The position numbers and the translations under genes are program-made. DNA of 64,000 nucleotides from the NCBI GenBank assembly GCA_022773025.1, contig JALEZF010000071.1, positions 1 to 64,000 on the forward strand. The letters run 5' to 3'. The DNA comes from Clostridium sp. Its GTDB lineage: Bacteria > Bacillota > Clostridia > Clostridiales > Clostridiaceae. Below the pieces are notes generated by a model. It searched no databases, was not told the DNA's origin, and saw only the letters and a list, made by a program, of their open reading frames with translations. Below, piece by piece: positions 57,523 through 64,000 of this stretch. The first letter of the stretch is position 1, and each line of letters starts with the position of its first letter.

Positions 57523-58125
57523 TTATTCCTGGAACAATTCCTCTTCCATAGTTTCATTTGCTACGAAATCGTTAAATCTTATCTCTACCCTCTCTTCCCC
57601 CTTTAAATCATAAATTTTCTCTACCTCCGGTTTCAAAGTTAGAGAATTCATATATAATACACCTTTTGCAATATTTCTATTGGTACTTGGGATTATAAAC
57701 TCAATAACTACGTAATGCTTATCACTTTCTTCATCATGTTCAGCATAAACTTTACTTTCAGGGTGACTTGTCAAATCTACTATTTCATTTAAAAAAGTAT
57801 ATTTATAAATTTCATCAAACTCTTTTATTACATCATACTTCTTTCCAGCCTTTTTATCCTCTACATGTATATAGTCACCTTTGTATATATTGACTCTATC
57901 TTCGCCTAAATCAAGTCTATACCCTTTATTTTTCATATAATAATGTTTTGCTGGGTACTTATCCTGATCCTTTTCATTTTTGAATGTGTATTCCACATCA
58001 CAGCTATAGGTGTTTAGTTTTTCTATATACTTTACTACTTTCTTTTCTGACTGAACTCTTTCTTTACATCCCCCAAAGCATAGGATGATGCAAAGAATTG
58101 ATATAAGCCATATTGTTTTTTTCAT
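57523..58125 (-). CDS. gerS: GerS-like germination lipoprotein
   Basis: 200-residue lipoprotein: the signal peptide ends FGGC at about residue 20, and the rest is a LolA-like beta sheet with repeated DVEYTF, KHYYMKNKGYRLDLGED, YIHVEDKKAGKKYDV and LTLKPEVEKIYDLKG. In C. difficile GerS is needed for cortex-modifying CwlD activity during spore formation and is encoded next to alr2. Here the gene ends 48 bases before alr. The name rests on architecture and location; other LolA-like lipoproteins cannot be ruled out. AAGGAG precedes the ATG. Confidence 0.75.
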   Translation of the reverse strand: MKKTIWLISILCIILCFGGCKERVQSEKKVVKYIEKLNTYSCDVEYTFKNEKDQDKYPAKHYYMKNKGYRLDLGEDRVNIYKGDYIHVEDKKAGKKYDVIKEFDEIYKYTFLNEIVDLTSHPESKVYAEHDEESDKHYVVIEFIIPSTNRNIAKGVLYMNSLTLKPEVEKIYDLKGEERVEIRFNDFVANETMEEELFQE

Positions 58126-58248
58126 AGCAGCTCCTTAAATCAATATTAATTACATTATTACTAATATTCATATTAATTTAATTTTATTCGCATTTTTAAT
58201 TTCGCCGCTACTTTAAATATTTTAGAGGTTTTATTAAAGCTCAAATAT

Positions 58249-59562
58249 TTATGTTTGATGATTTTTGAGGGTTAAGTCTTTCATAACGCCTGGTATCATC
58301 TCTATGACATCTCTAGCTAGCATAGAGTACATATCTTCTCTCAAGATGTCTCCTGCTTTTCCGTGGACATAAGCTCCACACACTGTACCATTCAAGGTAC
58401 TTAGCCCCTGTCCTATGAGAGCACTTATAATTCCTGTAAGAGTGTCTCCCATTCCACCTGATGCCATAGCACTATTTCCCGTAGGATTTGTGAAGGTTTT
58501 ACAGCCATCAGTTATAATTGTATTTTTACCTTTCAACAGCACTACTATGCCGTATTTCTTAGCAAACTCCTCTGCCACTTCTCTTCTATGTTCTTCTATA
58601 TATTTTATTGAAAGCTTTGTGATTCTAGCCATTTCTCCTAAGTGCGGCGTAATCACTATATCACAATTGCTGCTTTTTAAAATATCCAAATCATTTTGAA
58701 GGCAATTGATACCATCTGCATCGATAATCACTGGGCCTTTGGCCTTATTCAAAACTGTATTTACTGTTTTAAATGTGAATTCATCATTTCTCATCCCAGG
58801 TCCTATAGCTATTACATCAGATTTCTCTACGGCATCTATGAATCTTTCTTCATCCTCAATTGCTAAGGTCATAGCCTCGTAAAGTTTTATTGACATAATA
58901 TCTATAACTTCTTCTCGTGTTGCCAGAGTAACTAGACCACCTCCACTTCTAAGAGCTGCTTCAGCGCTAAGATAAGCTGCTCCTGTGTAGCCTTTAGCTC
59001 CAGCTATTATGAGTATTTTACCATAATCACCTTTGTGACCTTCCTGTTTTCTTATAGGAATCATTGATGATATAAAGCTTTCGTAACTATCCTTGTCTTC
59101 AAAACAATTTTCATTTAAACTTTTATTCTCTATAATAAGTGTATCTTTATTACTATAATATTTTCCCACTGTACTCATATTTTTTATAGAGCCACCTCCT
59201 TCTAGGATTGCAAAAGCTGTGGCTCTCTCTCTATCGTGGGACAAGGATAAACTTATAGATTCATATCCAAGCTCCTCAGCTCTTTTAAGCGCCCCTTCAT
59301 AAAGCACTACATATGGCTTTCCTAAGTCATCTCTTAAAATTTCAATATCTCTAAACCCAAAACCTCTGAATCCCGTACCTAATGCTTTACTCACTGCTTC
59401 TTTACCACTAAAAGAGGCTGCTACAGTTTCCGTTTTAAAATCTCTTTCTTTTATGTATTCCAGTTCTTTATATGTAAATATCCTCTCCATAAATCCTTTT
59501 TGACCCATGGCCTTTTTTATTCTTTCTATTTCTATTATGTCTACTCCATTACCAACTATCAT
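58249..59562 (-). CDS. acpS-nnrD: Fusion of holo-ACP synthase (AcpS) and ADP-dependent NAD(P)H-hydrate dehydratase (NnrD)
   Basis: Residues 1-122 are a complete AcpS: VGNGVDIIEIERI with the metal aspartate, FSGKEAVSKALGTG, and SLSLSHDRERATAFAI. AcpS loads phosphopantetheine on acyl carrier protein. After a linker, residues about 170-437 are NnrD (YjeF C-terminal): HKGDYGKILIIAGAKGYTGAAY, VIDADGIN, ITPHLGEM and SGGMGDTLTG. NnrD repairs damaged NAD(P)H hydrates. The epimerase NnrE that normally precedes NnrD is absent. At the junction AGAAGGAGGTGG (59203-59192) lies 16 bases before an in-frame ATG (59178), so separate NnrD may also be made. The fusion starts at ATG 59562, after GGGAG. Confidence 0.88.
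   Translation of the reverse strand: MIVGNGVDIIEIERIKKAMGQKGFMERIFTYKELEYIKERDFKTETVAASFSGKEAVSKALGTGFRGFGFRDIEILRDDLGKPYVVLYEGALKRAEELGYESISLSLSHDRERATAFAILEGGGSIKNMSTVGKYYSNKDTLIIENKSLNENCFEDKDSYESFISSMIPIRKQEGHKGDYGKILIIAGAKGYTGAAYLSAEAALRSGGGLVTLATREEVIDIMSIKLYEAMTLAIEDEERFIDAVEKSDVIAIGPGMRNDEFTFKTVNTVLNKAKGPVIIDADGINCLQNDLDILKSSNCDIVITPHLGEMARITKLSIKYIEEHRREVAEEFAKKYGIVVLLKGKNTIITDGCKTFTNPTGNSAMASGGMGDTLTGIISALIGQGLSTLNGTVCGAYVHGKAGDILREDMYSMLARDVIEMIPGVMKDLTLKNHQT
59192..59203 (-). promoter_or_regulatory. Internal ribosome site inside the acpS-nnrD frame
   Basis: AGAAGGAGGTGG encodes part of the AcpS end (LEGGG) and is an almost ideal Shine-Dalgarno sequence. The in-frame ATG at 59178 follows 16 bases after AGGAGG, longer than optimal. 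It may be left over from two separate genes or still be used. Confidence 0.45.
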
Positions 59563-59621
59563 AATTCTACTCTCCCTCACTCCTAACTCTTTACTCTTCA
59601 CTAGAATTCTATCATACTTAT

Positions 59622-59649
59622 AAAGGGCATAGCTAAAGCTACACCCTTT
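59622..59649 (-). terminator. Hairpin after the DUF6514-like gene
   Basis: AAAGGGCATAGCT pairs with AGCTACACCCTTT (two wobble pairs), with a two-base loop. T-runs on both sides; stronger as a plus-strand terminator but also placed correctly for the minus-strand gene ending at 59661. Confidence 0.55.
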
Positions 59650-59660
59650 TTTATCAAATA

Positions 59661-60014
59661 TTAATTTATAGCCAGTTCTAATTCACATCTGTCAAAATCT
59701 GAAACGTATTCATCTATATATTCTCCTAATACTTCAACTAAGTGAATAGGAGATACTATATTATCATATAATAAGTTCATTAAATTTTTAACTTTATATC
59801 TTTGGGGACTTATAAATTTTATAAATTCTCTTTCCACATTAATAAGTGTATCATTACAAAAGTCTTGTCTCTCTGCTTCAATTCCATAAGCCTGAATCTC
59901 TATAGATTCTCCTTCAGAAGATAAAACCTTTAGATCCTTTGTTAATCTATAAGTATAGACTAAATCCTTTCCATCTAAAGTTTCCGTACGATTCATTTGT
60001 TCTACCACCAACAT
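59661..60014 (-). CDS. Small conserved clostridial protein (DUF6514-like)
   Basis: 117 residues with no signal peptide or membrane segment. It reads as a short beta part (LVYTYRLTKDLKVLSSEGESIEIQAYGIE split in two strands) and a helical end (KVKNLMNLLYDNIVSPIHLVEVL, EYIDEYVSD). It resembles small clostridial proteins grouped as DUF6514; this is recall rather than a search. No function is known. GAGGGGGAG precedes the ATG. It is acidic overall and probably cytosolic. Confidence 0.7.
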   Translation of the reverse strand: MLVVEQMNRTETLDGKDLVYTYRLTKDLKVLSSEGESIEIQAYGIEAERQDFCNDTLINVEREFIKFISPQRYKVKNLMNLLYDNIVSPIHLVEVLGEYIDEYVSDFDRCELELAIN

Positions 60015-60337
60015 AACAAAACTCCCCCTCGTTTCTACTTCATGAAAACTTTATAAAACTTTAAGATTATAATAACATTATCATAAAAAAAAATATGTCA
60101 TTATATGAACTACTAAATATTTTTTTTATCTATTTTAAGCGACATTAAAATGTTTTTTATTTTATTTATAACTATGTTTTCTAAAGTCATTTTCCTATTT
60201 ATTCCAATTCAAAGGGTGAAGTTTGTCGTTTTTGTCATGTTATTATCACTTTATAAATATATATTTTTTGAACTCTACACATATTTTTAACATTCTCTCA
60301 ACAGTTTTAAGGCAAATATCAACACATTAATAACACC

Positions 60338-60548
60338 TTATCAACACTAGGCATCAAATCAATGTTGATAACTCCGTCGACACTTTTACACTTTCACATA
60401 TTATCAACACAAACTCCACAGAAAAGCACACATAATCAACAGGTTATCCACATTAAATTTTCTCTTTAATCTTTAAATAGTCGTTTTTTGCAATATTATC
60501 CACATCCTTTTTTGTTTTATGATTAGAAAATTTAATTTCTGTGTATAA
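60338..60548. other. Cluster of DnaA-box-like sites
   Basis: Three exact TTATNCACA boxes: TTATCCACA at 60444-60452 and 60496-60504 (plus), TTATACACA at 60540-60548 (minus). Three one-mismatch TTATCAACA sites: 60338-60346 and 60401-60409 (plus), 60363-60371 (minus). Six sites in about 210 bases, beside a very AT-rich stretch (60050-60300). In the 785-base gap between the genes at 60014 and 60800 I see no complete gene. No dnaA, dnaN or rpmH is near, so a DnaA-titrating or regulatory cluster is likelier than the chromosome origin. Confidence 0.5.
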
Positions 60549-60626
60549 CTTTTTTATGTCTCCTAAAGCTTCTTTATCTACTTCCGTAGTTGATGTAGCT
60601 TTAACATATACTTCCTTTGACGTCAT
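60453..60626 (-). pseudogene. Relic open frame of unknown origin
   Basis: 57 codons from an ATG without ribosome site (MTSKEVYVKATSTTEV ... LKIKEKI). The frame is open further upstream to a TAG near 60657. Another frame before it reads VAESVRRRGFVQLRIKRIL and joins the end of the MoxR relic. It may be leftovers of the genes that usually follow moxR, but neither piece is recognisable. Confidence 0.25.
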
Positions 60627-60799
60627 AGAAGAATTAAAGATTTCTTTGTTCCTATAGAAAATACCCCTCTTTTCTTTGCCTTAACTTTTTATTTTCCAGC
60701 TCCGTTATAATCTCAAACTCTTTCTGTGGAAATATCATTTTTGGTGCATTTAATATACGTTTTATTCTTAGCTGAACAAAGCCTCTTCTTCTTACGCTT

Positions 60800-61448
60800 T
60801 CAGCTACCATAATTTGATTGAGCATACTTTATATCTTCCTTTGTTATTACAGTTTCAATATCTCCTAGAGGGTCTTTTTCAATAAACCTATCTATTATGG
60901 TCTTTTCCTCATCATAGCTTGGATATCCCATTGTAAGCTTCATAAAAAATCTATCAAGCTGTGCTTCTGGTAGTGGAAACGTATCATATTGCTCTATAGG
61001 ATTTTCCGTAGCCATTACAAAGAAGGGCTTACTTAGTTTTACGGTATCCCCCTCCACAGTAACCTGACGCTCTTCCATGGCCTCCAATAAAGCAGACTGC
61101 GTCCTTGGAGTAGCTCTATTTATTTCATCTGCTAATAAAAATTCCGTAATCATGGGTCCTTTTCTAAATAGGAATTCTTGATTCTTTTGGTTATAATAAT
61201 AAATCCCTGTAAGGTCTGATGGCATTAGGTCGGAGTGAATTGTATTCTCTTAAATTCACAATTTATAGACTTTGCAAATGCCTAGCCATTTTAGTTTTAC
61301 CCAATCCAGGTACATCTTCTAAAAGCACGTGACCTCCACATATGAAAGATACAATAACCTTATCTAATACATTGCCCTTTCCAACTACGACTTGTCCCAC
61401 ATTAGTTTTGATATTGTTTCTAAAATCTTCAAACTTCTTTATATCCAT
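60800..61448 (-). pseudogene. Broken MoxR-family AAA ATPase gene
   Basis: The first piece (61263-61448) encodes the start with Walker A DVPGLGKTKMA. An out-of-frame bit reads CEFKRIQFTP, and a third frame (60800-61225) reads DLMPSDLTGIYYY, the Walker B FLLADEINRATPRTQSALLEAMEE and MATENPIEQYDTFPLPEAQLDRF. So at least two frameshifts and a small deletion break the gene, and the C-terminal lid region is lost after ITKEDIKYAQ. MoxR ATPases usually precede DUF58 and transglutaminase genes, which are not seen here. Confidence 0.85.
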
Positions 61449-61762
61449 AATTATTTTCGTCTAGCCCTTCCAGCCAAACTTTTCCCCCATTAATATTATT
61501 TTTTAGCATATTTTGTCTAAATATATCCTTAGAAACATTATATCATAGCCATATCTATAATCTATACGAATTTTTTTCATAAAAGTCACGACAAATATTG
61601 AAATAAACTTTATTAATTGATACTATATATTAGTAAGTTTGTTTTAAAAATTATCAATTCTTCCGTAGGTATTCAATACATATTGTTTAAAATATATTGA
61701 TATACATAAACTATATTTAACTGACTTTGGAAAAATATTTTTGTAGAAGGGATATGAAAACA

Positions 61763-62977
61763 ATGAAATCTGTTGAAATAAAGAAAGATATTTTCTGGGT
61801 AGGAGCATTGGATCCTGGTTTAAGAGTATTTGACATAATAATGTATACTCCTTATGGAACTTCTTATAATTCATATATTGTAAAAGGAAGCGAAAAAATC
61901 GCAGTTTTCGAAACTGTAAAAGAGGAATTTTTTGACCAATACATTGAAAGATTGAATTCCTTAGATATTAATGTATCTGATATAGACTATATAATAGTAG
62001 ATCATACTGAACCAGACCACGCTGGCAGTGTTAGTAAAATTTTAGATTTAGCTCCTAAAGCAAAGGTTATCGGCTCAAACTGCGCTATTCAATATTTAAC
62101 GCAAATAGTCAACAAGCCTTTTGAATCTATAGTTGCAAAGGATGGTACCAGCATAAGTCTTGGAAATAAAACATTAAATTTCATATCAGCACCATTTTTA
62201 CATTGGCCAGACTCAATGTACACCTATATACCTGAAGATTCACTTCTAATAACATGTGATTCTTTCGGAAGTCATTATAGCGAAGAAAATGTTTTTAATG
62301 ACTTTGTGAAAAGCGAAGAAGATTATATGACAGCTCTTAAGTACTATTACGACTGTATATTCGGGCCATTTAAACCTTATGTATTGAAGGCTATAGATAA
62401 AATCAAAGATCTTTCTATAGACACAATATGCCCAGGACACGGTCCTATATTAAGGGAAAATCCTTGGAAAATAGTGAATATTTATAAAGAATGGAGTACA
62501 CCAGCTCCATCTCCAAAAACTCCTAACATAACTATTTCTTATGTTTCAGCTTATGGCTATACAAAGCAACTTGCTGAAGAAATAGCTAAGGGTATAGCCT
62601 CTAAAGGCGACTTTGAAATCAAATTATTTGATTTAGTTTCTTCATCTCAAGAAGAGATTTTAAAAAGTATAAATAAATCCGATGGAATACTATTTGGTTC
62701 TCCAACTATCAATTGTGATTTATTAGAGCCAATTAGAGACCTAATGACAAAGCTTAACCCTATAGTTCACGGCAAGAAAGTCGCTGGTGCTTTTGGTTCT
62801 TACGGATGGAGTGGTGAAGCAGTTCCTAACATGGAAACTAGACTTAAGGAACTCAGAATGGATTTACTTCTTCCAAGTTTAAAAATAAAGTTCAAACCAT
62901 CTTCAGAAGAATTAGATTCTGCATTTAATTTTGGTGAACTTTTCGCAGATAAAGTCCTTACAAAACGAAATAAATAA
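61763..62977 (+). CDS. FprA-type flavodiiron protein
   Basis: A-type flavoprotein of about 404 residues that reduces O2 to water or NO to N2O, protecting anaerobes. The N-terminal metallo-beta-lactamase-like domain holds the diiron ligands HTEPDHAG (HxExDH) near residue 80, the histidine in FLHWPDSM, the aspartate in CDSFGSH and CPGHGP. The C-terminal flavodoxin domain (about 255-400) has ITISYVSAYGYTKQLAEEI and GSPTINCDLLEPI for FMN. I choose ATG 61763, 12 bases after AGAAGG; ATG 61754 is in frame but too close. It is the only clear plus-strand gene and ends at a symmetrical terminator. Confidence 0.95.
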   Translation: MKSVEIKKDIFWVGALDPGLRVFDIIMYTPYGTSYNSYIVKGSEKIAVFETVKEEFFDQYIERLNSLDINVSDIDYIIVDHTEPDHAGSVSKILDLAPKAKVIGSNCAIQYLTQIVNKPFESIVAKDGTSISLGNKTLNFISAPFLHWPDSMYTYIPEDSLLITCDSFGSHYSEENVFNDFVKSEEDYMTALKYYYDCIFGPFKPYVLKAIDKIKDLSIDTICPGHGPILRENPWKIVNIYKEWSTPAPSPKTPNITISYVSAYGYTKQLAEEIAKGIASKGDFEIKLFDLVSSSQEEILKSINKSDGILFGSPTINCDLLEPIRDLMTKLNPIVHGKKVAGAFGSYGWSGEAVPNMETRLKELRMDLLLPSLKIKFKPSSEELDSAFNFGELFADKVLTKRNK

Positions 62978-62991
62978 TATTTTATAAAAGT

Positions 62992-63025
62992 AAAAACCGA
63001 CTAGGTAACTACCTAATCGGTTTTT
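62992..63025. terminator. Bidirectional terminator between the flavodiiron gene and ssb
   Basis: AAAAACCGACTAGGTA pairs with TACCTAATCGGTTTTT with one mismatch and a two-base loop. A-run before and T-run after serve both converging genes. Confidence 0.9.
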
Positions 63026-63064
63026 ATTTCATTTTTGAATGAGTTGAATAAACTTGCATATTCT

Positions 63065-63412
63065 TTAAGCTTCTTTTTTCTCTGAAATTTTCTTAGGAGC
63101 TTCTGAAAACTTGAAGTCTTCAGCTACTACTTCATATACATATTTTCTATTTCCATCTTTATCCTCATAACTGTCTGTTCTAAGTCTTCCACTTATAGTT
63201 ACAAGGCTTCCTTTTTTTAGGTTAGAACAAATAAGTTCAGCTCTTTTACCCCAAACTGTAACAGGAATAAAATCTGCCTTCCTATCTCCATTGGTCTCTC
63301 TATAATTTCTCTCTACAGCAACAATAAATCTTGTTGATACCTTTTCTCCTTCATTAAAAATTCTTAATTCAGGATCTTTAATCAACCTTCCAACTAACAA
63401 TATCTTGTTCAT
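63065..63412 (-). CDS. ssb: Single-stranded DNA-binding protein
   Basis: 115-residue OB-fold SSB: MNKILLVGRLIKDPELR at the start, FIVAVERNYRETNGDRKADFIPV split around the binding loop, VWGKRAELICSNLKKGSLV and ISGRLRTDSYEDKDGN. The usual acidic C-terminal tip (DDDIPF) that docks partner proteins is absent; it ends KKISEKKEA. So this is a short, single-gene SSB, probably an accessory paralogue rather than the rpsF-ssb-rpsR copy. GGAGG precedes the ATG. Confidence 0.92.
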   Translation of the reverse strand: MNKILLVGRLIKDPELRIFNEGEKVSTRFIVAVERNYRETNGDRKADFIPVTVWGKRAELICSNLKKGSLVTISGRLRTDSYEDKDGNRKYVYEVVAEDFKFSEAPKKISEKKEA

Positions 63413-63567
63413 CCTAATTCCTCCACAAATAAATATATACTATGGTTTCATCAACTCTTCTTGGATTCTACCCACTTCTAATTCAATTATTCACTTAAAT
63501 AAAAAATATTTATTCCAAAACACATCAATGAACTCTTATATTTGGGAAAGAAGGAGATACAGTTTAT

Positions 63568-64000
63568 TTATTTTGCAATTGCCACAAGTTCTTCTACAGA
63601 AGCTAGATCTTCAAGAGAGTCTATTTCATAGCAAGAATCACTAGATATTTTTTTAATATAAACATCTAAAATATCTAAATTTTCTTTTACTATATCATCC
63701 CAATAAAGTTTTTTAAAATCCCTGTTTTCAATTGCTTCTTCTAGCTTTTTTACAATCTTACAAGCATCTTCTTGATTCCAATAAGAAACCCCTGAAAGTA
63801 TATATCCATCTCCATCTCTTACTTCGATATCATATACTCTTTGTAATTCATCATAGTGTATAACCCATTCTCCCTTAACATCTGTCTTATATGCTGAGAA
63901 ATATGTTGACCTATCTATAGACTTCTCTAAAAAGTTCTCATTCAAGTATATATCCGCATCTATAACATAAGAATTACCTAAATACTCTCTTACCAAATAC
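63568..64000 (-). CDS. Nucleotidyltransferase, LicC-like, partial (5' end outside window)
   Basis: The reading frame is open to the window edge (YLVREYLGNSYVIDADIYL), so the start and the nucleotide-binding N-terminus are missing. The visible part has the NTP-transferase features NSYVIDADIYL (metal-binding aspartates), GEWVIHYDE, GYILSGVSYWNQEDA, KLYWDDIV and CYEIDSLEDL. These fit the choline-phosphate or sugar-phosphate cytidylyl/uridylyltransferase group typified by LicC. Such genes usually feed surface-polymer decoration. The final 144 codons are present; the stop is TAA at 63568. Confidence 0.8.
   Translation of the reverse strand, partial: YLVREYLGNSYVIDADIYLNENFLEKSIDRSTYFSAYKTDVKGEWVIHYDELQRVYDIEVRDGDGYILSGVSYWNQEDACKIVKKLEEAIENRDFKKLYWDDIVKENLDILDVYIKKISSDSCYEIDSLEDLASVEELVAIAK

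Noticed and set aside
60338..60548. Chromosomal replication origin
   Set aside because: DnaA boxes are present, but dnaA, dnaN, rpmH and gyrase genes are not, and coding stays mostly on one strand across the site.

Overview
The window looks like chromosome of a Clostridium sensu stricto-type firmicute. It is strongly AT-rich, uses AGGAGG-type ribosome sites with frequent GTG and TTG starts, and carries the clostridial blocks uvrC-PHP-murB, rapZ-yvcK-whiA, pfkA-pyk and ftsE-ftsX-ctp-PDZ-uvrB. It also has a complete Rnf operon and a GerS-like spore germination lipoprotein next to alr. Almost every gene lies on the minus strand; the flavodiiron gene at 61.8-63.0 kb is the only clear plus-strand gene. 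I see no rRNA, tRNA or CRISPR array.

Region 1 (1-10.8 kb) is the accessory part. It holds an IS3-type transposase relic, a GNAT acetyltransferase and a membrane-anchored XRE regulator. Next comes an RlmD-type rRNA methyltransferase gene interrupted by one in-frame TGA at a predicted iron-sulfur cysteine. A two-gene cassette of large superfamily-1 helicases (a Dna2/Upf1-like helicase with a PLD-like tail, then a HelD/UvrD-like ATPase) follows under its own good promoter. An intact RlmD paralogue sits on the other side. The helicase pair is the best candidate here for an undescribed system, probably defence or RNA/DNA quality control.

Region 2 (10.8-32.5 kb) is core metabolism and envelope: DUF1540, pyk, pfkA, dnaE, a ROK sugar kinase, a SpxR/YtoI-type regulator, whiA, yvcK and rapZ. 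A pdxST vitamin B6 operon and a hisC relic lie inside the usual murB-rapZ neighbourhood. Then come murB, a PHP protein, uvrC, and an FHA-SEDS-PBP2 operon for wall elongation.

Region 3 (32.6-46 kb) holds uvrA with a LexA-like box, a partly decayed muropeptide-recycling locus (murQ, a serine hydrolase relic, a MurR-type regulator, twin palindromic operators), a second DUF1540 protein, uvrB, a PDZ membrane protein, a CtpB-type protease, ftsX, ftsE and a YitT-family protein.

Region 4 (46-56 kb) is the energy block: apbE, a NusG-domain-II protein, a Gx-type membrane protein and rnfCDGEAB, in one direction. ApbE would attach FMN to RnfG and RnfD. A split transketolase and a mazEF-type pair follow.

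Region 5 (56-64 kb) has alr, gerS, an AcpS-NnrD fusion with an internal ribosome site at the junction, a small clostridial protein, a cluster of DnaA-box-like sites, a broken MoxR ATPase gene, the flavodiiron gene, ssb, and a nucleotidyltransferase gene cut by the window end. Many genes are separated by clear hairpin terminators, so transcription units can be drawn with fair confidence.
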